A stretch of DNA of 64,000 nucleotides. Origin: Azolla caroliniana. Its lineage: Eukaryota > Polypodiophyta. The translations under genes and the position numbers were made by a program. The notes under the pieces were generated by a model. The model was not told the DNA's origin. It ran no database searches and saw only the letters and a program-made list of their open reading frames with translations. Shown here one piece after another: positions 20,938 to 30,834 of this stretch (its first letter is position 1; every line of letters starts with the position of its first letter). Location of the stretch: NCBI GenBank assembly GCA_043228905.1, contig JBHGNT010000014.1, forward strand, positions 3,844,001 through 3,908,000, read 5' to 3'.

Positions 20938-21352
20938 TGTTGTAGTGTAACTCGCACACTACGTGAAAAATGCATTTTTTGTCTCTACGGATGGGACATA
21001 AGGAGGACCCGGTAAGAACCGGATAAAGAAAACCGGTGAGAACCGGATGAAGCAGATCTGGTGAGAACCGGATAAAGAAAACCAGTGAGAACCGGATGAA
21101 GCAGATTTGGTGAGATCCGGATAAAGAAAACCGGTGAGAACCAGATGAAGCAGACCTGGTGAGAACCGGATGAAGCAGACCTGGTGAGAACCGGATGAAG
21201 AAGGTTGGTGAGAGTCTCTCACTGGATGAAGAGACATATTTGTAAATAGAAGAAAGTATAAAAATATATATTACATGCATAGGGAAAGACTCAAACCTTG
21301 CACCTCCATGTTTAGAATGTAAAGCCTTACCATTACACTAACATATCATTAG
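20938..21352 (+). repeat. N1 3' LTR
   Basis: Starts TGTTGTAGTGTAACTC. Eight units of the 24-25-bp minisatellite lie at about 21010-21205. The tail carries antisense tRNA-like A and B boxes (21277-21350). It abuts another LTR at 21353. Confidence 0.8.
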
Positions 21353-21885
21353 TGTTAAAAAGGTAAACGTCCCACATAGAAAGGTAAGTTCACACGAGGA
21401 TAAACTTTAGTTAGAAGAAAACACATGATAAAAGCTACGCATGCACATGTAGCGTGCATGAACACCATAATCGATAAAAACGCATCAAATTAGAAAAAGT
21501 AAGATCACTTTAGAAAAAGCATAGAGTCTATCTATAGAAAAGCATGGATTGTTAAAGTCTCTCTCATCGTTATATAAGGATGGGGAGCACAATGTAATAG
21601 GTGTGTGGATTATTTGGAAATTGGATATATTTCCTAAAACACCAATTAACAAACTATATTCGTGGGATTCACGAAATAATCTATACTTGGGAGATTCACA
21701 AGTTCTTTTTAATCTCTTTCTTTCAATCTAAATACATATTCTTATCTAAATATTGATTAATCTAATACAATACACTCGTGGGATTCATGAGATTTCTATC
21801 TCTCTTTCTAATAATCTATCCATAACTATAAACTTGTCTCAAATTCTTCCTCTTCCTAGTCCAAAACCCCAGCGGTTCTCACGCA
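21353..21885 (+). repeat. Solo or 5' LTR of another element
   Basis: Starts TGTTAAAAAGGTAAACGTCC and ends TTCTCACGCA. It has a TATA-like TATATAAGG near 21573. It is followed by ACGATC and TGGCGTCGAAAGG, which looks like a Ty3/gypsy primer-binding site. No internal coding region follows. The partner LTR is not seen. Confidence 0.5.
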
Positions 21886-21993
21886 ACGATCTGGCGTCGA
21901 AAGGCACGACAACGTCCAAACTTGCATGATTTCTAATGATCTCCACTCGTAGACCTATCATGTATTTTTATATTTGCAAATTCTAATCAAGTT

Positions 21994-22720
21994 GTGGAAC
22001 ATGTGATACTAGTGCATCCAATTTTTGTAGAGAGGGTATATTTGGATAGTTTCAAGAAGATTCTACAAGTGGAATGCATAATCCTTCCACTTGTGAACGC
22101 GAACGTGTTAAAGATCCAAAAGACGCATAAAAGCAAAATTTTGTGTTTCGGTTGGATGCTAGATTTAGAAAAATGGTTTGGTAGATGGGATGCAAGACAC
22201 TTGCTTCATGATGTCTCACTAGATTCCTCTGTAAATGAGACCTTTTAGCAACGCCAATGTATCATGACATGGGACAAATGTGGTGGCTCACGCTTCACAC
22301 ATTATACTACAAATGTTGCACCTAACTACAAAACCATATTCTTCGCGGAATGGGGAAGCCATACACATCGATGCATGTTAGAGTGCATCCCGATATCTGC
22401 AATTCGAACCATTGCTTCCATGTGACTTAGCTCGCACGCATTGTGATGTGAGATGGGGCTTTGGGGCACAAGTGATGAGAGTGGCCGACTATACACACTT
22501 TACCCTAAACAAGTTTGAGAGTCTGAGTATCACACTTTGATACAATGCTCTGCCTTTGATCATATTCGACCATGCTTTCCACATCTCTTCGATCGAGCCC
22601 AATCCATGCACGAATTTCTCTCACAACCACGATGTGCACTCTCAATTGCAACATTCATTGGTAAAGTTCTTGAACATTGAGAGTCGCTACTCACTTTGAC
22701 ACGTATCACGTGAAATGTAA
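21994..22720 (+). pseudogene. LINE 3' end, C-terminal Cys/His region
   Basis: Frame-broken translation gives KIQKTHKSKILCFGWMLDLE then KWFGRWDARHLL, next KCGGSRFTHY...NVAPNYKTIFF, then ESEYHTLIQCSAFDHIRP with FPHLFD. This C...H...C arrangement is the reverse-transcriptase-associated zinc-binding (zf-RVT-like) C terminus of plant LINEs. Two Cys expected in a CTLCPKQ motif read Tyr here (YTLYPKQ), and several stops occur. It is 5'-truncated, as usual for LINE copies. Confidence 0.55.
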
Positions 22721-22765
22721 TATTTTTGGTCTCATAGGTCATATTTGACCTCCGAAGACGATAAT

Positions 22766-22770
<5 letters not shown>

Positions 22771-22821
<51 letters not shown>

Positions 22822-22822
22822 A
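22771..22822. repeat. (CT)n(CA)n microsatellite
   Basis: A run of about 13 CT units is followed directly by about 12 CA units. Confidence 0.95.
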
Positions 22823-23593
22823 ATATGTACACCATATGTATGTATATATGTATCGCGTATAGATTTCAATCATACTTGGAGTCATTTCACATATGAGAAT
22901 GATAAGAATACTCAGGTATGAGTATGGCACGAATGGGAAGTATAGCTAGAACTGTGCCATGACTTAGTCGGCATGGTGATATCATGAGTGTATAAGATGT
23001 GTACGAACCATTAATAAAGACTTTGCACACAAGTTTGCAAAGTGATTCATATAATATACTTCAAAGTTTTAAAAATTGTAAGGATCGTAGCGTATATACC
23101 CCATTTCCTTGGAGATACAGTTAAGATTATGTCTACATTGAGTATGGAATTCCTGAAAGATTATGTGGATGTGACATGCATTGGAAGTTCGGTAGATAAC
23201 CATTAAGGATATAGAAGAACGGTTTTTTGCATCATGTTATTATGAATCTCAATGGTTTTGAGAAGGATAGTAATAACTATTCAGCAATTCCAGAATATGG
23301 TAGAGAAAAAGGAATGCTTTCCGTTTTATGAGATGCAACAGAAGGTGATATGTATAGAAGCATCATCATAGATATGGTGAGGAATTAACTAAAGCCATCC
23401 ATTTCCAAACTTTATTTTCTAGGGTATTATAGAGACTATAAAAAACAAGGCTACTCTTTCACATTGAAAATGTTGCCATCGATGAATATGTCTACATGAT
23501 CTACAAGTATTTTAGCACAAAAGGCTATGACACTTAATGAGTAGAAAGCACTTGGAAATTTTTATGGTGTTAAAAAAATGATAGATGGGAAAG
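22823..23593. other. Unassigned AT-rich stretch
   Basis: Short frame-broken protein-like stretches occur on the plus strand at 23250-23400 (for example QQFQNMVEKKECFPFYEMQQ). They resemble an old element, but I do not recognise the family. No intact frame. Confidence 0.3.
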
Positions 23594-23638
23594 TAGGGTT
23601 TAGGGTTTAGGGTTTAGGGTTTAGGGTTTAGGGTTTAG
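23594..23638 (+). repeat. Interstitial telomeric repeat (TTTAGGG)
   Basis: About six and a half exact units of the plant telomere repeat lie precisely where the C2 copia gag sequence ends. No mismatches. Confidence 0.95.
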
Positions 23639-24357
23639 TTGTTGTCGGCATCACTTCGGTGCCATCTTCCTTGATCTCGTCGGCCGCTTCCATTGTGTAC
23701 CGACTCGCCTCGTTCGCCACGACCACGGGGCCTTTCTCCCTCCGTGTACAACATCTTGCTTTCGGTGTGCGTGCTCGTCGACGCACCCGCGTGGTTGTCC
23801 TCTACCAGGAGCATCAACTGTAAGTTGAAAAAGGACGGCGTATTCTCCCGGGTACACACAGCCGTTCGGAACGCTCCGAACTTCGACGCCAAACCTCCAA
23901 GACAGATCTAGACCATCTCGCTCTCCTCGATGTTCACCTCTATGGAGACGAGGGAGTCGCAGATATCCTTGATCTTCGAGGTATAGTCCGCCACCGACAA
24001 GTTGCGTTGTCGTAGGTTGCTCAACTCCTGTCGGAGCTGAAGCTTCCTAGCTATGGTGCTCGCGGCGAAAATCTTCTTCAGATTTTCCCACGCACCCTTC
24101 GGTGTCTTTGCATCCCGAACATAGCTCAATAGCTGTTCACCCACACACGACGCGAAGCAGTATAGTACCCTGCTCGCTGATTCCTCCCACGACGGGAAGT
24201 CTCTGTGTGTCGATTCGGGTGCCGCGTCATTAGCTCCTTCGACATAACTCCAGTAGCCATGCCGGAGCAGGTACTGGTGCATCTTATAGGACCAAGAAGC
24301 ATAGTTGGTTCTGTCGAGCTTCTCTGTTGGAAGCGAGCTCGCCATGCCTCTATCCAT
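23639..24357 (-). pseudogene. C2 gag
   Basis: MDRGMASSLPTEKLDRTNYA starts at 24355-24357. The Gag domain runs to EESEMV, then a TAG (23908-23910). The C1 copy has Gln at this point (EEDEMVQVCLGG), so the stop came from CAG. The frame continues with ICLGGLASKFGAFRTAVC and is cut at the telomeric repeat before the zinc knuckle. Confidence 0.88.
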
Positions 24358-24417
24358 CGTTCTTCTTGTTCTTCTTCGTCAAGCTGTGTCTGCTGCAGAG
24401 AGGTTCTCAACCCTCGC

Positions 24418-24429
24418 ACTTTGATACCA
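24418..24429 (-). other. C2 primer-binding site
   Basis: Minus strand TGGTATCAAAGT, two bases after the LTR; iMet type, as in C1. Confidence 0.8.
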
Positions 24430-24431
24430 TG

Positions 24432-24815
24432 TAGAAAGTAGCGTGCGGAAGCAGGTATGAAGACAGAACAGAGGAAGGAAACTCAGGTTCAATGGAGAGC
24501 TTGGGCTTACACGGTATACGCGGGAGAGACAGAGAGAGTAGACACATAAAACTATATTCAATAATAATACTCAATCTGTACATAAGACGTGCTCAGTGAG
24601 CACTTTTATACAAGTCCTAGAAGGACTGACCGAAGTACTGACAGTACTTCAATGCTCATCAAGAGCCCCTACACTAACTCCCAAATATATTCCTCACGGA
24701 ATATCTTTCCTAACGACCTCCCGGTTTATGTACTCGGCCTAACCAATCGGTCCCAACCGATCCGGTCCTCGGCTTCTTCAGCCGATCCGGCCGATGTTGA
24801 GCTTGTCTCTCAACA
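24432..24815 (-). repeat. C2 5' LTR
   Basis: On the minus strand it starts TGTTGAGAGACAAGCTCAAC, related to the C1 LTR start, and ends CTACTTTCTA. The C3 protein frame resumes just outside its right edge (24816). Confidence 0.8.
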
Positions 24816-25195
24816 TGCACGTTCTTCACTGGAATGAGGTTGTCGTCTGCAAGCCTCTTTATCCCCTTCTCGCTCATGTGACACAGCTTCTTGTGCCATA
24901 GCTCACCGGCAGTGTCGAATGCCACGTTCACTTCCTTCGGACATAGTCGGATAGTGGCCACAACTTTCCTAATCAGAAGCTTCCAATCCGACTCCAATAC
25001 CCCCTTTGGTATTTCCAATCTGTCGATTGGCTCGTACAGGTCTTTTACAATGAGAAGGTCTACCATCTTAATCTTCCAGTCTGCATGGTTCTGTGAATTT
25101 AGAACCATCATACCTGGGAAGTCGCTCTCGCCTCCTTCCATTTTCTGTGTTGCTAGCTCTGATACCAGTTTGAAGTTAAAATCGTTGCCGGCCAC
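24816..25195 (-). pseudogene. C3 copia gag joined to pre-integrase
   Basis: The frame from 25195 gives a copia Gag N terminus of another family (NHADWKIKMVDLLIVKDLYE), up to FDTAGELW. It runs directly into HKKLCHMSEKGIKRLADDNL, the pre-integrase motif. The rest of gag, the knuckle and the protease are missing, an internal deletion that left the frame open. It is then broken by the C2 LTR at 24815. Confidence 0.75.
25156..25167 (-). other. C3 primer-binding site
   Basis: Minus strand TGGTATCAGAGC, the exact complement of the plant initiator tRNA-Met 3' end. Confidence 0.85.
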
Positions 25196-25662
25196 AACCG
25201 GTTGTATGTGTGCGGAATAATAGTCAATATAATGGAAAGGAAAAACAAAATACAGAAACTGAGAATGACATAGATTTTAACGTGGAAACCCGAACTGGGA
25301 AAAACCACGTGGAGTCCACAAACTCCGAACAGAACACTATGAGAGAAAAGGAATACAATCAGAGATCTCAGAGGCAACGACCTCGAGATCCTGCTTCGCC
25401 AACATGCGGCTATGGAGCTCACATGCTTCCACTAACACTCGTTCACTCTCACAGTTACGGAGGCAACAACCTCGTCAACAATAACTTTACAACAACGCAC
25501 ATATCTAACATGATTGCCCTAAGTACTTATATACCTTTCAACTATTTACAAGTTTAGCCTTCCGTGTTGGCTATCTCCACGATTTCCGGATTCGGCCTCG
25601 GCCGAGTTGCTCATCAACACGGTTCTTCTCACTTCCCATCCGGAGGGACCTGTTTCCTAACA
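25171..25662 (-). repeat. C3 5' LTR
   Basis: On the minus strand it starts TGTTAGGAAACAGGTCCCTC and ends ACTTCA before the primer site. The first 30 bases are close to the C5 LTR start (TGTTGGGAGACAGGTCCCTC), so C3 and C5 are related copia families. Confidence 0.7.
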
Positions 25663-26147
25663 TGTGTGTGTGTGTGTGTGTATGAAGATACAAAGTTATA
25701 AATGTTGCACAATAAGGAAACTATAAGACTGAAGACACAGAGAGAACGTGTGATTGAGAGAGCAGACACAGAAGAAGAGCATATGACAGAAAAGAGAGCA
25801 GAAAAATAGCAAACAAAGAGACAAAGTGCGAGAGCACGAGAGCAAGAGCAAGAACGTCCTGCAAATAAGGAGATAGAGATTTTTGGGGAGATGTTCGTGC
25901 CTCCAAGAACCCATGACGGTGCAACAACTTTCTTGTCCATTGTATCAGGTTACTTTGTTCTACGTTTTTTTGTTTACTGTTTTCTATTGTTCTTTCCACC
26001 CAATCAGGTGAAGCTTATTACCAAGGTTGTTGGCTTGAGGCATATGTATTCCTTTAGTGAAAACTAGTGAGGTTGTACTTAGAGCATAGTGAAATTGTTT
26101 GGAACCCTAAGGGTTCAGTTGTTTTTCCTTATTTGGGTTTTCCACGT
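25663..26147 (+). other. GT microsatellite and left part of copia C4 LTR
   Basis: A (TG)n run at 25663-25681 is followed by A/G-rich sequence. From about 25950 the sequence reads as the end of a copia LTR leader (TTATTTGGGTTTTCCACGT). That text continues after G2 at 34708 (ACGTAAAATCC), which shows that G2 interrupted it. The LTR start is not identified. No gene. Confidence 0.45.
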
Positions 26148-26795
26148 TGTCGGGAAGAAAACCGGCCACAAGAGGAATCGGTGCACCGGAGCGTAGGAAC
26201 CGGCTCTTCATGCACGTACGCCATATGTTGTACATAAGAGAGAATTAGGTACATAGGAGATCCTAGGTAGGTAGATTCGGTAGGTAGGAAGTTAATGGGA
26301 AATGGCTCCTTCCTTGCCTATAAAGGGAGGGAGACGAGGAGGGGGGAAGCGTCGCGGTTAGAGAGGACGAAGTGCTGTCGGGTTGTTGGCGGAAGGCTTC
26401 TCTCTCTTCCATACTCCGTAGCTTCTTCCTGTGCAGGTTTTCGGGAGGCTCGCGTTGCTCTGAGGAATGCCCGAGTGCTTCCGGCAGCACCTCCAACCTA
26501 CTCCTTTCTTTCTGAGCGTTTACGAACAGGCATCGGCATCTGTTCGCCGGCCTGTTCGGTTGTAACCGACTTCGTGCTTCTTGTTGTTTGTCCTCGTTAA
26601 TATATATATATATACATACATTCGTCTCTCTCTGCGTCGGTGTCCCACTCGCGTCTTCGCGTCGAAGGGCCGTGTCCCTGTGAATCTACGCCCACACGTA
26701 GTGGGTCCCTTCCCTTCTCCTTTGTCTCTTGCTCTTCGGTAAAAGACCCCTAAGGCCCCGCCTCATTCCACGCATCCGCGAGGAATACCTCGACA
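26148..26795 (+). repeat. G2 5' LTR
   Basis: Contains a TATA-like CTATAAAGGGAGG near 26322 and a TATATATA run near 26600. It differs from the 3' copy mainly by small indels near 26630-26700. Confidence 0.9.
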
Positions 26796-26798
26796 TCT

Positions 26799-26814
26799 TG
26801 GTGAACCCGACGTG
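26799..26814 (+). other. G2 primer-binding site
   Basis: TTGGTGAACCCGACGTGA begins three bases after the LTR. It ends in TGG as required, but the tRNA is not assigned. Confidence 0.6.
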
Positions 26815-26838
26815 AAGGACGCGGCAGAAGAGCAGAAG

Positions 26839-28159
26839 ATGAAGGGGTCGGATCTTGCGGAGGCCATGGCTTCGGCCGTCGATCGGATATTGAGCCATTG
26901 AGGTGGTCGTCGGTACAATCAGCCGGTTCAGCGGAAAGGATGCCACGAAGTATTTGGCGTCCTACGGGGCAGAAATGTTGATGCGGGACATTCCGAAAGA
27001 GAGGCGTCTTGCCGGGTTCCCTCGAGTGGCGATGCCGAGCATCCATGCGGAGGTGCTCGAGGTACGGGCGGAGAGCCGTACCTAGGAGGAGTTTGAAGGC
27101 CGACTCCTAGAAAAATACGGGCTGGACGACACGCTCCGGCTTTCGAAACGGGACTTCATGGAATGGGTGGAGTCCCCCGGCAAGGGAAGAAACGTGTCGG
27201 CACTCCTCCGAGAGTTTGAGGAACGCTTTGCGCGCCTTTCGGCGCTCGACCGAACCGTTCTGGATACGAGCTGGGTCTTACTGTTCGTCAAGTCGGTGGA
27301 CGAGCGGGACCGGAATCAAGTCGGCTCCTTGCTGGAAACCGAAGACGGGCTGACGACCGACTGGGCTGCGGTTAAGAGAGTCTGTGGCCGTTTCGACAAA
27401 CGGCGAGAATGGGCTGATAACGGGGCGGCCGGTGCGGGCTCTGTCATAGCAAGGAGGCTTGAACCGGCACTGCAAGGGCGAAGGGAAGAGACCCGGGAGT
27501 GGCTCGAAACTGGTTCGGCTTCGACCGGCATGGTTAATGGCTCGTCCGGAGGAGCGGCGTTGGAGGAGTTGACGCGGGCGATAAAGGATCTCCAGATCGC
27601 CCAGGCTCGAAGGGAAGGCGGCGAACTGGCTCGTAACCGACGGCCGGTAGCAGGGAACAGGTGCATGTGGTGCGACGAGGTCGGCCACATTCGGAAGGAC
27701 TGTGGCGATTTTGCAGAGGCGTTGAGGAACCAGGTGGTGTACCTATGGGAAGGCCGGGTGCACGTCGGTGATACCAGAAGGGCCCTAAACCGGAACGACG
27801 GGCGAGGGGGTATGAAGAGACTGATGGAAGAGGCAGCGGCTCGACACGTGGAGGCCATCCACTACTCGGCGTCGGCCGGTATTCGGGTCGGGAGCAGCGA
27901 GGCCCGAAAAGAGAGCAAAGACGGATTCTGGACGGCAATGCTGGAAGGCCTCGCAAGCGCACGACTGAGGAAAGATGAAGCGGACCGTGCTGCGAGACGG
28001 GTCCGGGAAATAACCGGGTGGAGCGACCCGGTCGAGGAGAAGACGGGCTTCGTAGAAGCCACCTGCCGGAACTACGAGGCTCTGGTAGAAGACAAACGAG
28101 TAGGGGAAGCCGGAGCGGCCGGGCCCTCACAACGATACGAGACCCGATTCGGGCAATGA
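26839..28159 (+). pseudogene. G2 gag
   Basis: The ATG at 26839 opens a short frame ending at TGA after SHIN-like residues; the Gag proper runs in another frame from 26903. Gag has SRFSGKDATKYLASYGAEM, a stop (TAG, 27083-27085), then FEGRLLEKYGLDD and KRDFMEWVESPGKGRNV. The CCHC knuckle is CMWCDEVGHIRKDC at about 27664. It ends in a TGA at 28157-28159 with the frame continuing. The N1 gag fragment is a homologue. Confidence 0.8.
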
Positions 28160-28818
28160 CGGAACGATGCCGGTGGGTCCAGTGCGCAAGATAACCCCAG
28201 GAAAGGCGGATACCGACTGGCGATGGAAATAGAAAGGACCATGGACCTACGAAAGGTCCTAGAAGAACGGATCCTCGATAGCAAAGTGGAGCTGTCATTG
28301 CAGGAGGTGCTAGGGATCGCTAAGAAGGAGTTCCACGACTCCATTGTGGACTTGGTGAAGCGGAAGAGGCTGTCGACGGAGACGGAACCGGAACCGGAAA
28401 GACCGGTGGAGGTGCGGACGACGCACATCGACGACTTGGCGCTGGAAGATGAGTGGGCGGAGAGCCACTATTCGAGGCCACACTGGGCCCGAGCGACCAC
28501 GGAGACCCCGGTAAAGATCGGAGATGTTCAAGAACCGGTGGTGGCACTGGTGGACCACGGTTCGGAAATAAACCTTATGTCCATGGACTTCTATAAGAAG
28601 GGAAAGTGGCCGATCAACACCAAGCATGGGTGGAAGATACGGGCGGCGATGCGCGCCACCGAGGAACTACACGGGGCCTGCCCGAACGTGCGAGTCAAGA
28701 TCGGCGACGTCGAGATTGACCAGCACTTCTTTGTACAGGAGACGTCCTCGCACCCGGTCATATTAGGGGAACCATACATCACGGCGGCACGAATGGAGAC
28801 CAAGGTGCTGGACAACGG
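28160..28818 (+). pseudogene. G2 protease region
   Basis: Same frame as gag. An acidic segment leads to the aspartic-protease-like core PVVALVDHGSEINLMS, where D-H-G-S replaces the usual D-S-G-A/S. It continues to the HPVILGEPYITAARME motif. It is cut at 28819 by telomeric repeats right after VLDNG. The protein sense resumes at 28845 (VKSQDGRHSVQFLTVR) in another frame. Confidence 0.75.
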
Positions 28819-28845
28819 TTAGGGTTTAGGGTTTAGGGTTTAGGG
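28819..28845 (+). repeat. Interstitial telomeric repeat inside G2 pol
   Basis: TTAGGG plus three TTTAGGG units, 27 bases, inserted in the protease-RT linker coding sequence. Retroelement coding sense is visible on both sides. Confidence 0.95.
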
Positions 28846-29099
28846 TCAAAAGCCAGGACGGGCGCCATTCGGTCCAATTTCTGACGGTGAGGCCGAACCA
28901 CGAGCGAAACCGCGAATCCCTTGGTGGCGAGAACCGGGGGGATTTTTAGAGAGGGCTGCCAAGGCGTGGGGCCGAGACAGTCCGGACACTCGGGAAAGAC
29001 CCCACAGTTGTACGATAGAACCGAAACGGAAGAAACCTTGTACGATAGGTAGAAAAATTTTCTTCTCCAACGACAGAGGGTGTATGATAGTCGGCATCG
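28846..29099 (+). pseudogene. G2 protease-RT linker, decayed
   Basis: Begins with VKSQDGRHSVQFLTVRPNHE in the 0 mod 3 frame, up to RGDF and a TAG near 28947. The rest is frame-broken linker before the frame opening at 29100. Confidence 0.55.
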
Positions 29100-29946
29100 T
29101 TGGCCGAGAAAAGGCAAGGGCGGAGGAGCGACTTCGAGAGTGCGGAGTTCTCAGCCCGGACGAGGAAATCAGCGGAGGCGGTCTCCTTCGACGACACCTT
29201 GGGGATGTTGAGGGAGGTAGCCGGAGAAGACCTTAACAAAGACCGGACGATACCGGTATGTTACGAAGAGATGTACGAAGTCATCACGAACTTTAGTCAG
29301 GGGCTCGGGTTGGATCGGACGGCCCGGGTTAGCACGAAGTACAAGACGGTGGACCGGAAGGTAAGGCCAGTCGCGGCACCCTTACCGGAGGGTAGCGAGT
29401 CCCGAATCAGAGGGGTTGCGTCGGACCCCAGTTTACGAGATTCGGTCTACATAGGACACACCTTCACCGACGGGATGCTCTGGGAGCTCAAAATCGGTGG
29501 GGGCGGGTTCCTACTGCCGGCGGAGGAAGACCGGTTTCGGAGAATGCTCGGAAGGCACGGGAAAGCCTTCGCATTCTCACCGGAAGAGATCGGGTGCGTA
29601 GACCCAACAATCGTGGAGCAGATGGTGATATTCACGGTACCGCATGTGCCGTGGAATCTCAAGCCGATTCCAGTACCGAGAGCTCACATCCCGATGTTGA
29701 TGGAGCTATTGAGGCAGAAAGTCGATATGGGCATTCTCGAACCGTCGAGTGCCCCATACTCGAACCGATGGTTCACCGTACCAAAGAAAAATGGAACATT
29801 GCGCTTCATTCAAGACCTGCAGCCGGTCAACAGAGTGACCATTCGGAACGTAGGAATAGGACCGACCATAGACGAGTTTGCGGAGGCCTTCGCCGGGAGG
29901 TCGATTTACTCGGTCGGTGATCTGTACTCGGGGTACGACCAGTTCC
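29100..29946 (+). pseudogene. G2 reverse transcriptase, N-terminal part
   Basis: An acidic lead is followed by KVRPVAAPLPEGSESR, a segment with AFSPEEIG and VPHVPWNLKPIPVP, then LEPSSAPYSNRWFTVPKKNG and LRFIQDLQPVNRVTIRN. It ends in YSVGDLYSGYDQF. It is cut after GACCAGTTCC by copia C5; the target GTTCC is duplicated and RT resumes at 31522. The frame remains open into C5, so a chimeric frame exists, but only by accident. Confidence 0.88.
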
Positions 29947-29980
29947 TGTTGGGAGACAGGTCCCTCCGGATGGGAAGGGA
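29947..29980 (+). repeat. C5 5' LTR stub
   Basis: Thirty-four bases identical to the start of the 3' LTR at 30835 (TGTTGGGAGACAGGTCCCTC...). The internal deletion begins at their end. Confidence 0.9.
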
Positions 29981-30824
29981 CCGGTCAAAGAAGCAATTAT
30001 GCCTGTCACAGGAGAAGTACGTGACAAAGGTGCTTCACCGGTTCAACATGACAGAAGCAAAACCGGTCGGATCGACACTTCCGGCAAACTGCAAGCTGTC
30101 CGGCAAGCAAAGCCTGAAGACGAAAGGAGAGAAGGCAGATATGATGAAGATTCCATATGCCTCTGCCGTCGGGAGCTTGATGTACACAATGGTTTGTACC
30201 CGACCGGACATAGGATACGCAGTCGGAGTGGTGAGCCGGTTTATGAGCAATCCCGGCAAGGAGCACTGGAACGCGGTCAAGTGGATACTCCGGTATTTGA
30301 AGGGCACTTCAAATATGTGTCTCCGATTCGGCTCCGGAAAACCTCAACTGGACGGTTTCACCAATTCGGACATGTCGGCTGATGTGGATACCAGCCGGTC
30401 TACATCCGGGTATGTGATGACATATGCTGGGTGAGCTGTTTCGTGGCAGTCGAGGCTGCAGAAGACGGTTGCATTGTCAACCACAGAGGCGGAGTACATG
30501 GCGGATGTGGAAGCCAGCAAGGAAATATTATGGATGAAAGACTTCATCGGAGAGCTCGGTATCCGGCAAGAGGAATACCGACTCTACTGCGACAGTCAAA
30601 GTGCCATCCACCTTGCTAAGAATGCGGCCTACCATTCCCGGATGAAGCATATCCAGCGGAGGTATCATTGGATCCGGGAAAGAGTAGATGACCAGGAGTT
30701 CACACTGACGAAGGTCCACACGGCCGAGAACGGGTCAGATATGCTGACCAAAGTGCTGACACCCGACAAGTTGGACGCATGCCGGAAGAGGATCGGACTG
30801 GTAAGACACCCCATGCCGGAGTGA
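29981..30824 (+). pseudogene. C5 pol C terminus (RT end and RNase H)
   Basis: Reads KKQLCLSQEKYVTKVLHRFN, YASAVGSLMYTMVCTRPDIG, SRSTSGYV and STTEAEYM. After the TGA, the RNase H ends with YCDSQSAIHLAKN and a RYHWIRERV motif. A TGA at 30432-30434 replaces the Gly expected in AGGAVSWQS; the same frame continues to TGA at 30822. These are standard Ty1/copia RT and RNase H C-terminal motifs. The YVDD box is lost in the deletion. Confidence 0.9.
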
Positions 30825-30834
30825 AGGGGGAGTT

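Larger units (their letters stand above)
13035..21352 (+). mobile_element. Non-autonomous LTR element N1, interrupted by copia C1
   Basis: Two direct repeats (13035-13341 and 20938-21352) start TGT(C/T)GTAGTGTAA and end ACTAACATATCATTA. A purine-rich tract (GGAGGGGGCGAG) precedes the second. Without C1 the internal part is about 1.67 kb. It holds a gag fragment related to that of G2 and an acidic repeat-bearing reading frame, but no pol. It is therefore a large non-autonomous derivative or an internally deleted element. A target duplication could not be assigned. Confidence 0.7.
23639..24815 (-). mobile_element. Truncated Ty1/copia element C2
   Basis: Minus-strand LTR, iMet primer-binding site and gag. 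The rest of the element is missing beyond a telomeric repeat at 23638. The proteins are close to C1 (for example KLDR.NYASWSYKMHQYLL), so C2 is a sister family member. It lies within the gag-pol remnant of C3. Confidence 0.85.

Noticed and set aside
20212-20975. Long antisense frames over the N1 3' region
   Set aside because: Composition-driven; no motif, and the sense strand belongs to an LTR element.
26263-26600. Open frames on both strands within the G2 LTRs
   Set aside because: Present in both LTR copies only because the LTRs are repeated; no domain, and they overlap the promoter.
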